A stretch of DNA of 64,000 bases from Phycisphaerales bacterium (GTDB lineage: Bacteria > Planctomycetota > Phycisphaerae > Phycisphaerales > SM1A02). The position numbers and the translations under genes are program-made. The stretch is taken from assembly GCA_029260575.1 (NCBI GenBank), contig JAJDDB010000016.1:186001-250000 (forward strand), given 5' to 3'. Positions 17,019 to 25,352 of the stretch are shown one piece after another. The notes under the pieces were generated by a model, which worked only from the letters and a program-made list of their open reading frames with translations, did not search any database and had not been told where the DNA came from. Numbering within the stretch: position 1 is the first letter of the stretch; every line of letters begins with the position of its first letter.

Positions 17019-17813
17019 CTAATCGCTCGACTTCCCCTGTGCTGCGAACGGTCGCTGCAGGTGCGAACTGCGGTTCTGATCATCAAATTCATCACCGCGG
17101 AAGGTGGATGCCAGATACGCCTCGCGAACAACGGGATCGTTGATGATCTCGCGCGGGCTCCCATCGCGGAGGTTTCTACCCTCGTGAATGATGTACGCTC
17201 GGTCGCAGATTCGCAGAGCCTGCTGCACGTTGTGGTCGGTGACGAGCACCGCAATCCCGTCTTCGACGAGCCGTTTCACCTCCCGCTGCAGTTCTTCAAC
17301 AGTATGCGGATCGACAGCTGCGAAAGGTTCATCCAGCAGCAGCAGTTTCGGTTTGGTGATCAGCGCACGTGCAATTTCCAGACGCCGACGCTCGCCGCCG
17401 GAGCAGGTCCGGGCTTCATCTTTGGCTTTATGTTTCAGCCCGAACCGCTGCATGAGTTCCTCAGCTTGTTGGCGGCGCTGTTGCCTGCTGAGCCCCTGCG
17501 TTTCCAGAATCGCATGCAGGTTCTGTTCGATGGTCAATCGCTGAAAGACGCTCGGTTCCTGGCTGAGATATCCCATCCCCGCAAGCGCGTGGCGATACAT
17601 CGGCCAGGTGGTGACATCAATATCTTCAAACGTCACGCGCCCCGCTTCTGGGGTGATCATGCCGATGGTCATGCGGAATGTCGTAGTCTTGCCCGCACCG
17701 TTGCGTCCAAGCAGGCCGACGATCTCGCCACGGTCGACATACAGGCTGACCTCGTCGACGACGGTTCTGCCGCTGTAGCTCTTTACGAGTTGTGTCGCCT
17801 CAAGCAGGGGCAT
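17019..17813 (-). CDS. lptB: LPS export ABC transporter ATPase LptB
   Basis: 264 residues. It drives lipopolysaccharide transport from the inner membrane with LptFG. Walker A is GLLGRNGAGKTTT (about residues 33-45), the Q-loop is YLSQEPSVFQRLT, the ABC signature is CSGGERRRLEIARAL, Walker B is LLLLDEPFAAVDP and the switch is TDHNV. The QEPSVF and ERRR-type motifs favour LptB over other ABC ATPases. A C-terminal tail of about 25 residues (DDQNRSSHLQRPFAAQ) is extra. Its presence supports an LPS-bearing outer membrane. LptC, LptF and LptG are not in the window. A TACACT hexamer ends 9 bases before the ATG. Confidence 0.95.
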   Translation of the reverse strand: MPLLEATQLVKSYSGRTVVDEVSLYVDRGEIVGLLGRNGAGKTTTFRMTIGMITPEAGRVTFEDIDVTTWPMYRHALAGMGYLSQEPSVFQRLTIEQNLHAILETQGLSRQQRRQQAEELMQRFGLKHKAKDEARTCSGGERRRLEIARALITKPKLLLLDEPFAAVDPHTVEELQREVKRLVEDGIAVLVTDHNVQQALRICDRAYIIHEGRNLRDGSPREIINDPVVREAYLASTFRGDEFDDQNRSSHLQRPFAAQGKSSD

Positions 17814-17822
17814 CGTGCCATC

Positions 17823-17828
17823 AGTGTA
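17823..17828 (-). promoter_or_regulatory. -10-like element close to the lptB start
   Basis: TACACT on the minus strand (AGTGTA at 17823-17828) ends 9 bases before the ATG at 17813. There is no Shine-Dalgarno sequence in the gap. Confidence 0.5.
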
Positions 17829-17846
17829 GGCGAATCCGCGATGAAA

Positions 17847-18257
17847 CTACTTTACGAGACGTATCGAGATCGGGTATCGGTACATCCGTCCCTGATTGGC
17901 AGCAACAGTTGCAAGGATGCAGAACACAACATCGACCACCCACACGACGATTGATAACGGAGAACCGATACCGAGCGTGAGACATGTCACGATGCCTGCA
18001 ATGATGTAGCCAATCCCGATAGTTATCTGGAAATTCAGAGCTTCCTTGCCATGCTCGTTGACAAAAGCAGATTGATCCTTCTTGATCAACCAGATAATCA
18101 GCGCACCGATGAACCATGTAAAGATGCCCAACAGGTGGCACAGCAACGCCATTGTCTTTTCGTCGCTGGTGAGCTCCGACACTTCCGCCCCAGCACCGGG
18201 AATATCCTGCTGCGGTGTGGATTCGTTGGACTGATCCGATGCTTCGTTTTCGTTCAT
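17847..18257 (-). CDS. DUF4870 membrane protein
   Basis: About 136 residues from the ATG at 18257. A charged N-terminus (NENEASDQSNESTPQQ) is followed by a DUF4870 core: DEKTMALLCHLLGIFTWFIG, then LIIWLIKKDQSAFVNEHGKEALNFQ and two more membrane segments, ending in YRYPISIRLVK. Three to four membrane helices are predicted. The WLIKKD...FVxxHGKEALNFQ signature is diagnostic for the family, whose function is not established. A paralogue lies immediately upstream, so this is a tandem pair. Confidence 0.88.
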   Translation of the reverse strand: MNENEASDQSNESTPQQDIPGAGAEVSELTSDEKTMALLCHLLGIFTWFIGALIIWLIKKDQSAFVNEHGKEALNFQITIGIGYIIAGIVTCLTLGIGSPLSIVVWVVDVVFCILATVAANQGRMYRYPISIRLVK

Positions 18258-18342
18258 GACCACAATTGTGCGCAACAACGAGCAACCGCACAAGTGCCGG
18301 ACAGGTTGATCTATCACCGACCAACCGAAGGCTGAGGCGCGA

Positions 18343-18771
18343 TCAATTGATAAAACGCAACGTCATCGGATATCGGAAGAACTCGCCGTTGGATGACGCC
18401 ACCGCCCCGCGGATCATGTTGATCAATATCACGATGCACCAGAAGACGGTGAAAATCGCACCGATGCCCGTAAACACAAGCAGTGAAACGAGTACCGATG
18501 TGATTGCGACGTTGGTCATCTCTTTGCCGTGGTCGTCTTCGAACGGACTGTTGTCCTTGCGGATCAACCACAAAACAACCGGCGCGAGCATTGCCAGGGG
18601 GCCGACGATGAAAAACCCCAGCGGCGTCAAGTGCATAGCCACAGCCATGTTGCGCTGGCCGGAATCCGTGTTGATATCACGTAACCGCCCAGCCTGGCTG
18701 ACATCCTGCATCGTGTACTGCGGCTTGTGGGTCTTGGGCGATTCGTTCATCTGCGCTGCTGCAACCGACAT
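18343..18771 (-). CDS. DUF4870 membrane protein (paralogue)
   Basis: 142 residues. It shows the same layout as the next gene: a soluble N-terminus, then MAVAMHLTPLGFFIVGPLAML, VVLWLIRKDNSPFEDDHGKEMTNVA and two further membrane segments, ending FFRYPMTLRFIN. The ALNFQ stretch of most family members is replaced by MTNVA. The ATG at 18771 has GGAGG 6 bases upstream. The pair probably arose by tandem duplication with considerable divergence, and may form a heteromeric membrane complex, which is inference. Confidence 0.88.
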   Translation of the reverse strand: MSVAAAQMNESPKTHKPQYTMQDVSQAGRLRDINTDSGQRNMAVAMHLTPLGFFIVGPLAMLAPVVLWLIRKDNSPFEDDHGKEMTNVAITSVLVSLLVFTGIGAIFTVFWCIVILINMIRGAVASSNGEFFRYPMTLRFIN

Positions 18772-18848
18772 GGCTGACCTCCGGCAATCTTATTCGCCTC
18801 CACCTGCTTCGGATTTCACAACCCAAGAATCGCCTCCACAACACCCAA

Positions 18849-19805
18849 TCAGCCCCGTTCCGCCGTCTCAACAGCATTGTCGTCTGCCACGTCCTCCGAA
18901 CCGGAGTCGTCATCGCCTTCCAATTCATCGTCTTCGGTTTTGACTTTCCGGGCGTCTTCGTGCCATTGATCCGGATGGAATCTATGGGCCAGCCCGCCCA
19001 CGATCAGATGCATGTCCTGATGAATGTAGTCATCGAGTTTCACCTCTCTGCCATCAGCGTGCTGCGGCCGGGCAATCGACTTGGACATCCACTTGTTCAT
19101 GTTGATGTCCTGGATGTCATCACGGTTCCACGTCTCGCCGCCGGGCAGATGCAGATTGCCCTCTTTGTCGAGTCGATAGTGTTTGCGATTCTTGATCGCC
19201 AGCGCTCCAAGCATGTACAACCCGAATGGCAGACATGGAATAAAGATCAGCCCTTTGATCACCCGGTCGTACGTTTCGGGCTTACTTACCTCAGCGAACT
19301 CACTGACGCCCTGCGTGGCAATCTCCCATGCTGCAGCATGAATGCCTGACAACGACGACTGCATCGTTGCAGGAGGGCGTGGCGTAACGACTGCCTGTCG
19401 AAACAACAGCAGCGTTTTCAACCAACCAAGTTCACCTTGCGCATCCAACTGCTCGATCGTCTTCTTCAGATTGGCAACCTGTTGATCGAGTGCCTCCTGC
19501 TCCGTCGCAGGCGCGACCTCCGGCGAATCTTCCTGGTGGCCAGCCTGTTCTGCCAGATCATCGAGCTTGGCCTGTACCTTCTCCAGCGCGACCTCTTTCT
19601 TCTGCTCAAAGGTCTCATCGTCCGGCTCGGTCTCGTGCAGGGCGACGATTGCCTGGCAGACATCCAGCCGGTCGTGGGCTTCCTGCTGATTGGGAATGGT
19701 CCAGACGTAGTCGTACACGCCCCACAGCCCAAGCGCGATGGAAACCACCGCAATCGCGCTCTGTTTAAGAATGTAGCCACGTTTCAGCCGTGTTCGTATT
19801 TCCAT
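18849..19805 (-). CDS. hypothetical membrane protein
   Basis: About 318 residues from the ATG at 19805; a longer frame upstream would overlap the Gly-zipper lipoprotein gene on the other strand and has non-coding character. Membrane segments lie at about 15-32 (SAIAVVSIALGLWGVYDYVW) and about 190-210 (VIKGLIFIPCLPFGLYMLGALAI). Between them is a charged coiled coil (TFEQKKEVALEKVQAKLDDLAEQ; DQQVANLKKTIEQLDAQ). The C-terminal domain has a repeat of WNRDDIQDINMNKWMSKSIA and ends in a strongly acidic tail. I do not recognise the family. There is no obvious ribosome binding site. Confidence 0.7.
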   Translation of the reverse strand: MEIRTRLKRGYILKQSAIAVVSIALGLWGVYDYVWTIPNQQEAHDRLDVCQAIVALHETEPDDETFEQKKEVALEKVQAKLDDLAEQAGHQEDSPEVAPATEQEALDQQVANLKKTIEQLDAQGELGWLKTLLLFRQAVVTPRPPATMQSSLSGIHAAAWEIATQGVSEFAEVSKPETYDRVIKGLIFIPCLPFGLYMLGALAIKNRKHYRLDKEGNLHLPGGETWNRDDIQDINMNKWMSKSIARPQHADGREVKLDDYIHQDMHLIVGGLAHRFHPDQWHEDARKVKTEDDELEGDDDSGSEDVADDNAVETAERG

Positions 19806-20024
19806 AATTTTGCTTGCCGCTGAGCCTTTTCCTAAAATACTGTCAGTCTGCCCGCACATCGACATGCAGCTGGATGTTCTTGACCCGGGGATCGTAGCAG
19901 CACCAGCGATCTGCTGGCACCAACCCCATTGCCGGAGTTGCAACAACTGGGAATAGTCCGGGACTGCTCCGGGTCCGTATTGCAGAGGCAATCCCGCCGG
20001 CTCCGGCTGATTCGAGAGGATTTC

Positions 20025-20318
20025 ATGATGCAACACGCACATTCGAAGATTCAACGTCTGCTTTGGATATCCGCCGCTGCACTCACCGCGACGACCGGCC
20101 TTGCACTGAGTGGCTGCGCCAGTCACGCACAGGAAGGCGCAGCATGGGGATCGGGTATCGGGGCTATCGGCGGAGCGATCATCGGCCATCAGTCCGGCCA
20201 CGGGCTGGAAGGCGCTGCCATCGGCGCTGGTGCAGGTGCGCTGGGCGGATACATCGTCGGCAATGAACAGGACAAGGCTCAAGACCGCCACTACCGCCGG
20301 CGAAACTACGACTATTGA
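20025..20318 (+). CDS. glycine-zipper lipoprotein
   Basis: About 97 residues. The lipobox LALSGC is at residues 25-30. A glycine-zipper repeat follows (GSGIGAIGGAIIGHQSGHGLEGAAIGAGAGALGGYIVG), like the outer-membrane 17-kDa antigen and YMGG families, which may insert in or bridge membranes. The C-terminus is basic and aromatic (DRHYRRRNYDY). The start has GAGAGGA 6 bases upstream of ATG 20025, with another ATG at 20028. It stands alone between two minus-strand genes. Confidence 0.85.
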   Translation: MMQHAHSKIQRLLWISAAALTATTGLALSGCASHAQEGAAWGSGIGAIGGAIIGHQSGHGLEGAAIGAGAGALGGYIVGNEQDKAQDRHYRRRNYDY

Positions 20319-20436
20319 AACCTCCGCTGTGAAAGTGCCATCAACTGCCTATTGCAAATGAGGCTATGCGCGCAACACGGCCCGGCTGGTCCACTGTCCT
20401 GGGTGGCGCATCGGGGATTGTGTGACGCAGCGTCAA

Positions 20437-21003
20437 TCATTGTGACCAGACGCCGAGGTCGGCGTCCTGGGCGCGGCGCTGGGCCTCGGCATATCGCCGC
20501 AGGGCGCTGTGCGGCCAGCGCTCGTCTGCCTTGGCAAGTCCTGCTTCCAAAAGCAGCTCATTGAGCAGTTTTCCATCTGCAGTTTCGACATGTGCGAGGA
20601 TTCTGCCGTAGCGACCACGCAGGCGGCTGGGTTCCAATCGCAGCGTCACCGAGCTGTTTTCGATCAGGGCTGCTGTCAGCTTGGTTGCCTCGTCAGCCCA
20701 CGGTTCAGCAATCGGGCTGCTTTGGCCTGCGGTTTCCGGGCAGTTGATTCCCCACAAGCGCACGCGCGTGGTTGGCCGCTGCTCTTCGGGGTCGAACGCT
20801 TCGATTTCAATGGTGTCGCCATCGATTATGCGCACGACCTGAAAGGTTCGGCCGTGGTACTGGCCCATCGCACCGGCGGGCTCGACGAGCAGCCAGCCCT
20901 GCCGATCTGCAATGACCAGCGCGATGACGATGACAATTAGAAACAGTGCCGACCAGCGGCTGCGGCGGAATCGATGATGACGACGGCGGCGCCTGGCAGT
21001 CAC
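20437..21003 (-). CDS. SNase-like (thermonuclease-fold) membrane-anchored protein
   Basis: 188 residues from a GTG start that overlaps the preceding stop (GTGA). A basic N-terminus and one membrane segment (about residues 18-33) are followed by a staphylococcal nuclease-type OB fold: VVRIIDGDTIEIEA, RVRLWGINCPET, RLRGRYGRILAHV and LLNELLLEAGLAKAD. The GINCPE segment has Asn where SNase-family enzymes have a Ca2+-binding Asp, and the KYGR motif starts with Arg, so activity is uncertain. It is the last gene of a four-gene operon of otherwise unknown proteins. Confidence 0.82.
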   Translation of the reverse strand: MTARRRRRHHRFRRSRWSALFLIVIVIALVIADRQGWLLVEPAGAMGQYHGRTFQVVRIIDGDTIEIEAFDPEEQRPTTRVRLWGINCPETAGQSSPIAEPWADEATKLTAALIENSSVTLRLEPSRLRGRYGRILAHVETADGKLLNELLLEAGLAKADERWPHSALRRYAEAQRRAQDADLGVWSQ

Positions 21004-21713
21004 CTGCTCGAACCCGCGCCTGAGGCGCGGCGCTTTTTCTTGGTAGTCTTGCCCGCGGCTTCTTCAGCCTTCTCGTGGACGGCACGGCGGCATGTTTCTT
21101 CCAGGGCAACATGCAGTCGCTCGTGTTCTGGTAGCGCATCAATCATCGACAACAAGGCATCGATTCTGCGAACGACTTGTAGCTCAGGATCGAGTGAATC
21201 CAGCGTGAAATCGCCAAGCTCTTCGATCGCTTCGACAACCCACGCTGCATCGTATTTATCTTCGACTTCGGGTGGCTCGACTTTGGTGCGCATGGTTCTG
21301 CCGGGCGTGACCGCAGCGATGGGAATCTGACCAAGCTGATCGTACGGCTCGCGGCAGACAAGCGCCACGGGCACATCATGAGCGAGCGCAGTCAGGCGCA
21401 GCCGACGCGCATCAGCACCGACGAGCGGCGGCTGCACAACGTAGCAGCCGGGTTCAAGAATCGTTTCGTCTTCGACCGGCTCATCAAGAATCCTGACGGG
21501 CTTGATATCGAGGGCTTGTTGAAAACGCTGACGGCGAGCCTCCAACAGCGGAAGCGTGATTCGAGCCATGCGCTCGAAGTCCGCAGCTTCGCGAGCCATG
21601 CCCAAAGCTTTGTTGGCCATGCGTTCGGCCTCAAAGTACTGCATCTGCGTGAGTACTTTGCTGGCACGCTTCATCAGGTCATCAATCTTGGCATCGATTC
21701 GCGATTCTGACAT
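21000..21713 (-). CDS. conserved hypothetical protein
   Basis: 237 residues. The N-terminal ~65 residues are helical, with a TPR-like pattern (ASKVLTQMQYFEAERMANKALGMARE). The middle region is alpha/beta (LEPGCYVVQPPLVGADARRLRLTALAHDVPVALVCRE). The C-terminus is Lys/Arg-rich and probably disordered. The middle part is the most conserved-looking. Its stop overlaps the GTG of the SNase-like gene, and its start is 1 base from the end of the upstream gene, so the genes are translationally coupled. The family is not recognised. Confidence 0.72.
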   Translation of the reverse strand: MSESRIDAKIDDLMKRASKVLTQMQYFEAERMANKALGMAREAADFERMARITLPLLEARRQRFQQALDIKPVRILDEPVEDETILEPGCYVVQPPLVGADARRLRLTALAHDVPVALVCREPYDQLGQIPIAAVTPGRTMRTKVEPPEVEDKYDAAWVVEAIEELGDFTLDSLDPELQVVRRIDALLSMIDALPEHERLHVALEETCRRAVHEKAEEAAGKTTKKKRRASGAGSSR

Positions 21714-22471
21714 CAGTTTGATTCCCCACGCACTCGGAAACGAAGTTCACGCAGAAGCGAACGCCATTGTTCGACAACGTCGGGAAGTTCATACAGCAGT
21801 GAATCGGAAAGCTGAACAGGATCTTCCATTTCCACCGCTGCTTTGATCGCGTTCAGTTGTATGCCGAGTTGTTCAACCGCAGATTGGGCGGTGGATTCAC
21901 TGAGCTTCACGTCGTCAAGATCCACCTGCATGAGCGTCGCGCCTTTTTCGACTGTCTGCTGCACAGCCATCCAGATCGAAAGCGCCTGGCCGAGTTTCTC
22001 CATAGCTTTTCGCTGCTGATCGAGTTGGATCAGCTCAGCTGCTTCGCGATGCAGTGCATCAGCTTCATCCAGAGCATCTGCTGCATCTGTAAACGTGGAG
22101 GAAACCAGTTCGACGGGATCTGCCGAGGTGAGGCGGACTTCTTCTGCGATGAAGTTGGCGCGTTCGGGTGCGCCCAGTTCGCGTTCGGTCCAGCGCGTGC
22201 CGTCGACTTCAACCTCGACGATCATTCTGCCGTGGGTTTCTGCAAGAGCTGCGCCTGCGAGAATTGCCTCGCCGACACATTCGGCTGAGACATCGCATTG
22301 CCGTTCATCGAGATACACCTGCATAATTGCTTTGCCGGGCTGGGCGCCCGTCCGTGGTTCGAGGCTGTCATCCACCGTTGCACCGCCTTCCACAGGCCTA
22401 TCGGACGGTGGGGACCCGATCTGAAGTCTGACCGGATGATTCCTGTGACGACTTCGAAGCGGGTGCGTCAT
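21713..22471 (-). CDS. conserved hypothetical protein
   Basis: Up to 252 residues. The ATG at 22471 overlaps the upstream stop (ATGA), but the first ~50 residues look low-complexity; an internal ATG at 22324 begins a cleaner sequence (MQVYLDERQCDVSAECVGEA). The rest is mixed, with strands around MIVEVEVDGTRW and a long helical segment (DALHREAAELIQLDQQRKAMEKLGQAL). There is no membrane segment. It is in the middle of the 20437-23046 operon. I do not recognise a function. Confidence 0.68.
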   Translation of the reverse strand: MTHPLRSRHRNHPVRLQIGSPPSDRPVEGGATVDDSLEPRTGAQPGKAIMQVYLDERQCDVSAECVGEAILAGAALAETHGRMIVEVEVDGTRWTERELGAPERANFIAEEVRLTSADPVELVSSTFTDAADALDEADALHREAAELIQLDQQRKAMEKLGQALSIWMAVQQTVEKGATLMQVDLDDVKLSESTAQSAVEQLGIQLNAIKAAVEMEDPVQLSDSLLYELPDVVEQWRSLLRELRFRVRGESN

Positions 22472-23046
22472 GACCCGGCATCGACGGATTCCAGAACTTC
22501 ATCAGCAATGGCTTGATTCCCGAGGCTGATGCGCATTGCGCCGCCGGGTACGAACTCAAGCAACATCGGCGCGGCAGTGGCAGTCACCATGAGACCCTGC
22601 GATTGTTCTTCGGCATCGTTGACAAGTGCATCGAGAAGCGCGCGGACAGTCGAGTAATCAGCAGGCGTGCAGAGAAGCGGATCGCGTCGATTCAACTCGA
22701 CCGTCGCAGATGCGTCGAACTCCTGCCAAGATTCGTTTTCCGCCAAGGAGAACGCGACGCAATCGAAGACTCTGCGCCATTTGCCGACCGGAATCAGGAG
22801 TATCTGGTCCAGATGAAGTCGGTGGATGATATGTTCAAGCACTGCGGGGATCTGATCTTTCGCAAGCGGGACCACCCGTGCCCCGGGTTGCGGCTCGATT
22901 GTTGACTTTTCATCTGCCAAATGCACGAAAACAACATCATCGTTGGCCCGCATCTGGAGGTGGATCAGATCATCACCCTGTGGCACCTGCTCCAACCCAC
23001 ATTCACGCAGGACTTCCAGGGCTTCCTGCTCTTTAACGAACTCCAC
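22468..23046 (-). CDS. conserved hypothetical protein
   Basis: 192 residues from a GTG at 23046 that has GGGAG 8 bases upstream. The protein is alpha/beta with a central IPAVLEHIIHRLHLDQILLIPVGKWRRVFD segment and a LEFVPGGAMRISLG strand near the end. There is no signal peptide. It heads a four-gene operon whose genes overlap by 1-4 bases and whose last product is an SNase-like membrane protein. It is divergent from the phosphatase-rpiB pair across 170 bases. Confidence 0.7.
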   Translation of the reverse strand: MEFVKEQEALEVLRECGLEQVPQGDDLIHLQMRANDDVVFVHLADEKSTIEPQPGARVVPLAKDQIPAVLEHIIHRLHLDQILLIPVGKWRRVFDCVAFSLAENESWQEFDASATVELNRRDPLLCTPADYSTVRALLDALVNDAEEQSQGLMVTATAAPMLLEFVPGGAMRISLGNQAIADEVLESVDAGS

Positions 23047-23216
23047 CTTCAGATCTCCCGGCTTGTGCCTTGATAGTCGTTCAACATGTACAATACTCTA
23101 CACGAGATCACAGCGGTGCAACACTGCAGCGGAGTGAATGTGCATTCATGACGTACGCGCTGCTAGAATTTGGTTGTGCAGTCGAAATGGCTGTTGCGGC
23201 GGAGATTGAGGCTTCC

Positions 23217-23699
23217 ATGAAGACAGTTCTGTTCGTGTGCAGCGGCAATACCTGTCGCAGTCCGATGGCGGAGGCAGTTGCCCGCCAATGGCTGGATCAA
23301 CTGCCCGCAGATGACCGTGAGGACGTATTCGTCGCCTCAGCGGGCGTCTGGGCGGCTGATGGCGCGCCGCCAACGCAGGAGACTGTCGAGGCGCTTCGGC
23401 GGCTGGATATTGCATTTGACGGTCATAGCAAGACGTTGACGACGGCGATGATCCGCAAAGCTGATGTCGTTCTCACTATGACCGAGTCACATCTCGAAGC
23501 TGTTCACGAGATGCTCGATGGCGAAGGTGGCGGCACTACGATCGCGCGTCTCGATCCTGAAGGCGATGTCGCTGATCCGATCGGTCAGGGGCAATCGGAA
23601 TATAATGACCTTGCGAAGCGGTTTCAGACACTTGTTCCGCTGCGGCTGAAGGAGACGTTGTTCAATGAAGATCGCGCTGGGATCAGATCATCGCGGTGA
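23217..23699 (+). CDS. low-molecular-weight protein tyrosine phosphatase family
   Basis: About 160 residues from the ATG at 23217. The P-loop VCSGNTCRSP (CX5R, near residue 8) lies at the N-terminus, and the general acid Asp is in ADPIGQGQSEY near the C-terminus. This family removes phosphate from phosphotyrosine or, in some members, phosphoarginine or arsenate. The start has GAGG about 8 bases upstream. Its end overlaps the rpiB start by 35 bases, so the two are co-expressed, which is a recurring arrangement of these two genes (from general knowledge). Confidence 0.92.
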   Translation: MKTVLFVCSGNTCRSPMAEAVARQWLDQLPADDREDVFVASAGVWAADGAPPTQETVEALRRLDIAFDGHSKTLTTAMIRKADVVLTMTESHLEAVHEMLDGEGGGTTIARLDPEGDVADPIGQGQSEYNDLAKRFQTLVPLRLKETLFNEDRAGIRSSR

Positions 23700-24144
23700 T
23701 GCAGCAGCGGGAGTGCTGGCTGAACATCTGCGCGCAGCCGGGCATGATGTCGTGATCCTCGGCGAGCAGGGTCCGGACAGTCGCGACTATCCCGATGCTG
23801 CGTGGGTGGTGGGCAGAGCCGTAGCCGACGGCAGTGCCGACGTCGGCGTGCTGTTGTGCGGGTCGGGCAACGGTGTCGCCATAGCTGCGAATAAAATTGA
23901 CGGCGTTCGGGCCGGCGTTGCAGGTGATGAATTGGCTGCGGAAATGGCCCGCAGACATAACAATGCCAACGTCCTGGCAGTCGGTACGGACAACAACGAC
24001 AACGCTCGGGTCGTAGCGATTGTTGATGCGTGGCTGGGCGCAACGTTCGAAGGCGGCAGACATGCGCGGCGTGTTGAGAAGATTACAGCCATCGAGCGTG
24101 GCGTGGACCCGAGAACAGTGAAGCAACGCGCGACGGTCAAATAG
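23665..24144 (+). CDS. rpiB: ribose-5-phosphate isomerase B
   Basis: 159 residues. It interconverts ribose 5-phosphate and ribulose 5-phosphate in the pentose phosphate pathway. Family motifs are IALGSDHRG at the start, GPDSRDYPDAA, LLCGSGNGVAIAANKIDGVRAG and RHNNANVLAVGTDN. The catalytic Cys is in LLCGSGNG. The ATG lies inside the end of the phosphatase gene. A hairpin terminator follows the stop. Confidence 0.95.
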   Translation: MKIALGSDHRGDAAAGVLAEHLRAAGHDVVILGEQGPDSRDYPDAAWVVGRAVADGSADVGVLLCGSGNGVAIAANKIDGVRAGVAGDELAAEMARRHNNANVLAVGTDNNDNARVVAIVDAWLGATFEGGRHARRVEKITAIERGVDPRTVKQRATVK

Positions 24145-24147
24145 AAA

Positions 24148-24179
24148 ATCGCTGCGCCGTTTCGATTGCGCGCAGCGAT
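24148..24179. terminator. bidirectional hairpin terminator
   Basis: ATCGCTGCGC (24148-24157) pairs perfectly with GCGCAGCGAT (24170-24179) across a 12-base loop. It lies between the convergent rpiB and the His-tailed gene. On the minus strand it is followed by TTTTC; on the plus strand the U-run is poor (GTGCGTTTG). Confidence 0.65.
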
Positions 24180-24221
24180 GTGCGTTTGGCTACAAAGCCA
24201 GGCAGCGGATTGATCAGCAAA

Positions 24222-25196
24222 TCAGTCGTGTTGATGGCCGTGACCATGTTCGTGGTGCATCATTTTCTCCAGTTCTTCGCTGGGAATCGCAAACTGCAGC
24301 GTCACATCCTTCTTATGCGCTTCACTGCGCACCGCCTGCAGCACGTGGTGCAACATCTGCAGGTCGTGGTCTTCACTGGTAATCAGTTTGCCCAGCCCGA
24401 CAAGACCCTGCACGATTTCGCTCATCGTTCGAGCGCGTTGTTCACTGTCTGCAGTGCAGGCAAGATCGATCCTGCTCAGGTCATCGTGTTCAGAGATCTG
24501 AAACGTCACCCGGCCGGTCCCCTTGGTGATACGGTCATCAAGATCGAGATCTTTCATGAACTCCATCGATGCAGTCTGGATGTACAGCAGCGCCCCAGGC
24601 CGAGCGTTGATCGCAAGAGGCGACTCGCGTACGTTGGTGATGTCGGGTGCATCGCCCTGCATGGTCTTGAGTGTCAGAAGCAGCCGGCTGACAGAACTTG
24701 AAAGTACTACCTGCCTCCTCGTGCCACGGTCCGTTTTCTTCATGTACAGATACAGCGGACCCTGACTCTTTTCATCATGCCAGGTGTGCAGCTCGTACTC
24801 ATCAATGAGCATCATCTCATGTGTCGGTTCATCGCGTTCGATGTACTCGAGTGCCTGATCGACGGCCGGCGTAGTCGTCAGCACGATGACTGCGTCGGTT
24901 TCGTCATTCCCCGGCCCTTGCATGGTCATATCCATTGCCTCTGCAAACAGATCGAAACCGAGTTCCTGTGCGATTTCTTCGCGCATTTCGTCAAGGTTGA
25001 GCCCGACCTCTTCGTGCATGAGGAACCGGCCGGCGGCTGTGCTGCGCACCTGCTCGAAATCGATGTGAATGACCCAGGCAGTATCCGCAGGCAGGCGGTT
25101 GTTCTCGATCGGTCCTGCAAGCGCTGCCGAGGCTGTCGCGCACACTGCAAGAACAGAACGGGTCAGTTGTTTCTTCAACGTCATCATTGTCAACAT
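24222..25196 (-). CDS. secreted protein with His-rich C-terminus
   Basis: About 324 residues from the ATG at 25196, which has GAGGAG 9 bases upstream. A signal peptide ends near residue 28 (VLAVCATASAALAGP). The mature part begins ENNRLPADTAWVIHIDFEQ, a pattern I associate with planctomycetal exported proteins, and continues as a mixed alpha/beta domain. The tail MMHHEHGHGHQHD could bind metal. The protein is convergent with rpiB. No enzyme motif is visible. Confidence 0.78.
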   Translation of the reverse strand: MLTMMTLKKQLTRSVLAVCATASAALAGPIENNRLPADTAWVIHIDFEQVRSTAAGRFLMHEEVGLNLDEMREEIAQELGFDLFAEAMDMTMQGPGNDETDAVIVLTTTPAVDQALEYIERDEPTHEMMLIDEYELHTWHDEKSQGPLYLYMKKTDRGTRRQVVLSSSVSRLLLTLKTMQGDAPDITNVRESPLAINARPGALLYIQTASMEFMKDLDLDDRITKGTGRVTFQISEHDDLSRIDLACTADSEQRARTMSEIVQGLVGLGKLITSEDHDLQMLHHVLQAVRSEAHKKDVTLQFAIPSEELEKMMHHEHGHGHQHD

Positions 25197-25338
25197 GTCG
25201 TGTCTCCTCATGCGCACTGGGCATCGATTCGGCAAGGCGGAGCGAAGAGACGCTCCGCACGGCGTCTATCAACTGCTTCGGAGAAATCGTAGGCGACTTG
25301 CACAAACCGCCGTGAACGCTCGAAAACCGCCATGCGGC

Positions 25339-25344
25339 TAGTAT
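25339..25344 (+). promoter_or_regulatory. -10-like element close to the thiE start
   Basis: TAGTAT ends 8 bases before the ATG at 25353. No ribosome binding site lies between them. Confidence 0.4.
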
Positions 25345-25352
25345 GTGCAACG

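Noticed and set aside
16797-17954. 385-codon frame on the plus strand
   Set aside because: It covers lptB in antisense; the LptB motifs on the other strand are decisive.
19806-20291. N-terminal extension of the 18849-19805 membrane protein
   Set aside because: It overlaps the glycine-zipper lipoprotein on the other strand, and the extension has no coherent composition or start signal.
23070-23094. TTGATA and TACAAT as a -35/-10 pair before the phosphatase gene
   Set aside because: The spacing is only 13 bases; alternative pairs are weak, so no promoter is called there.
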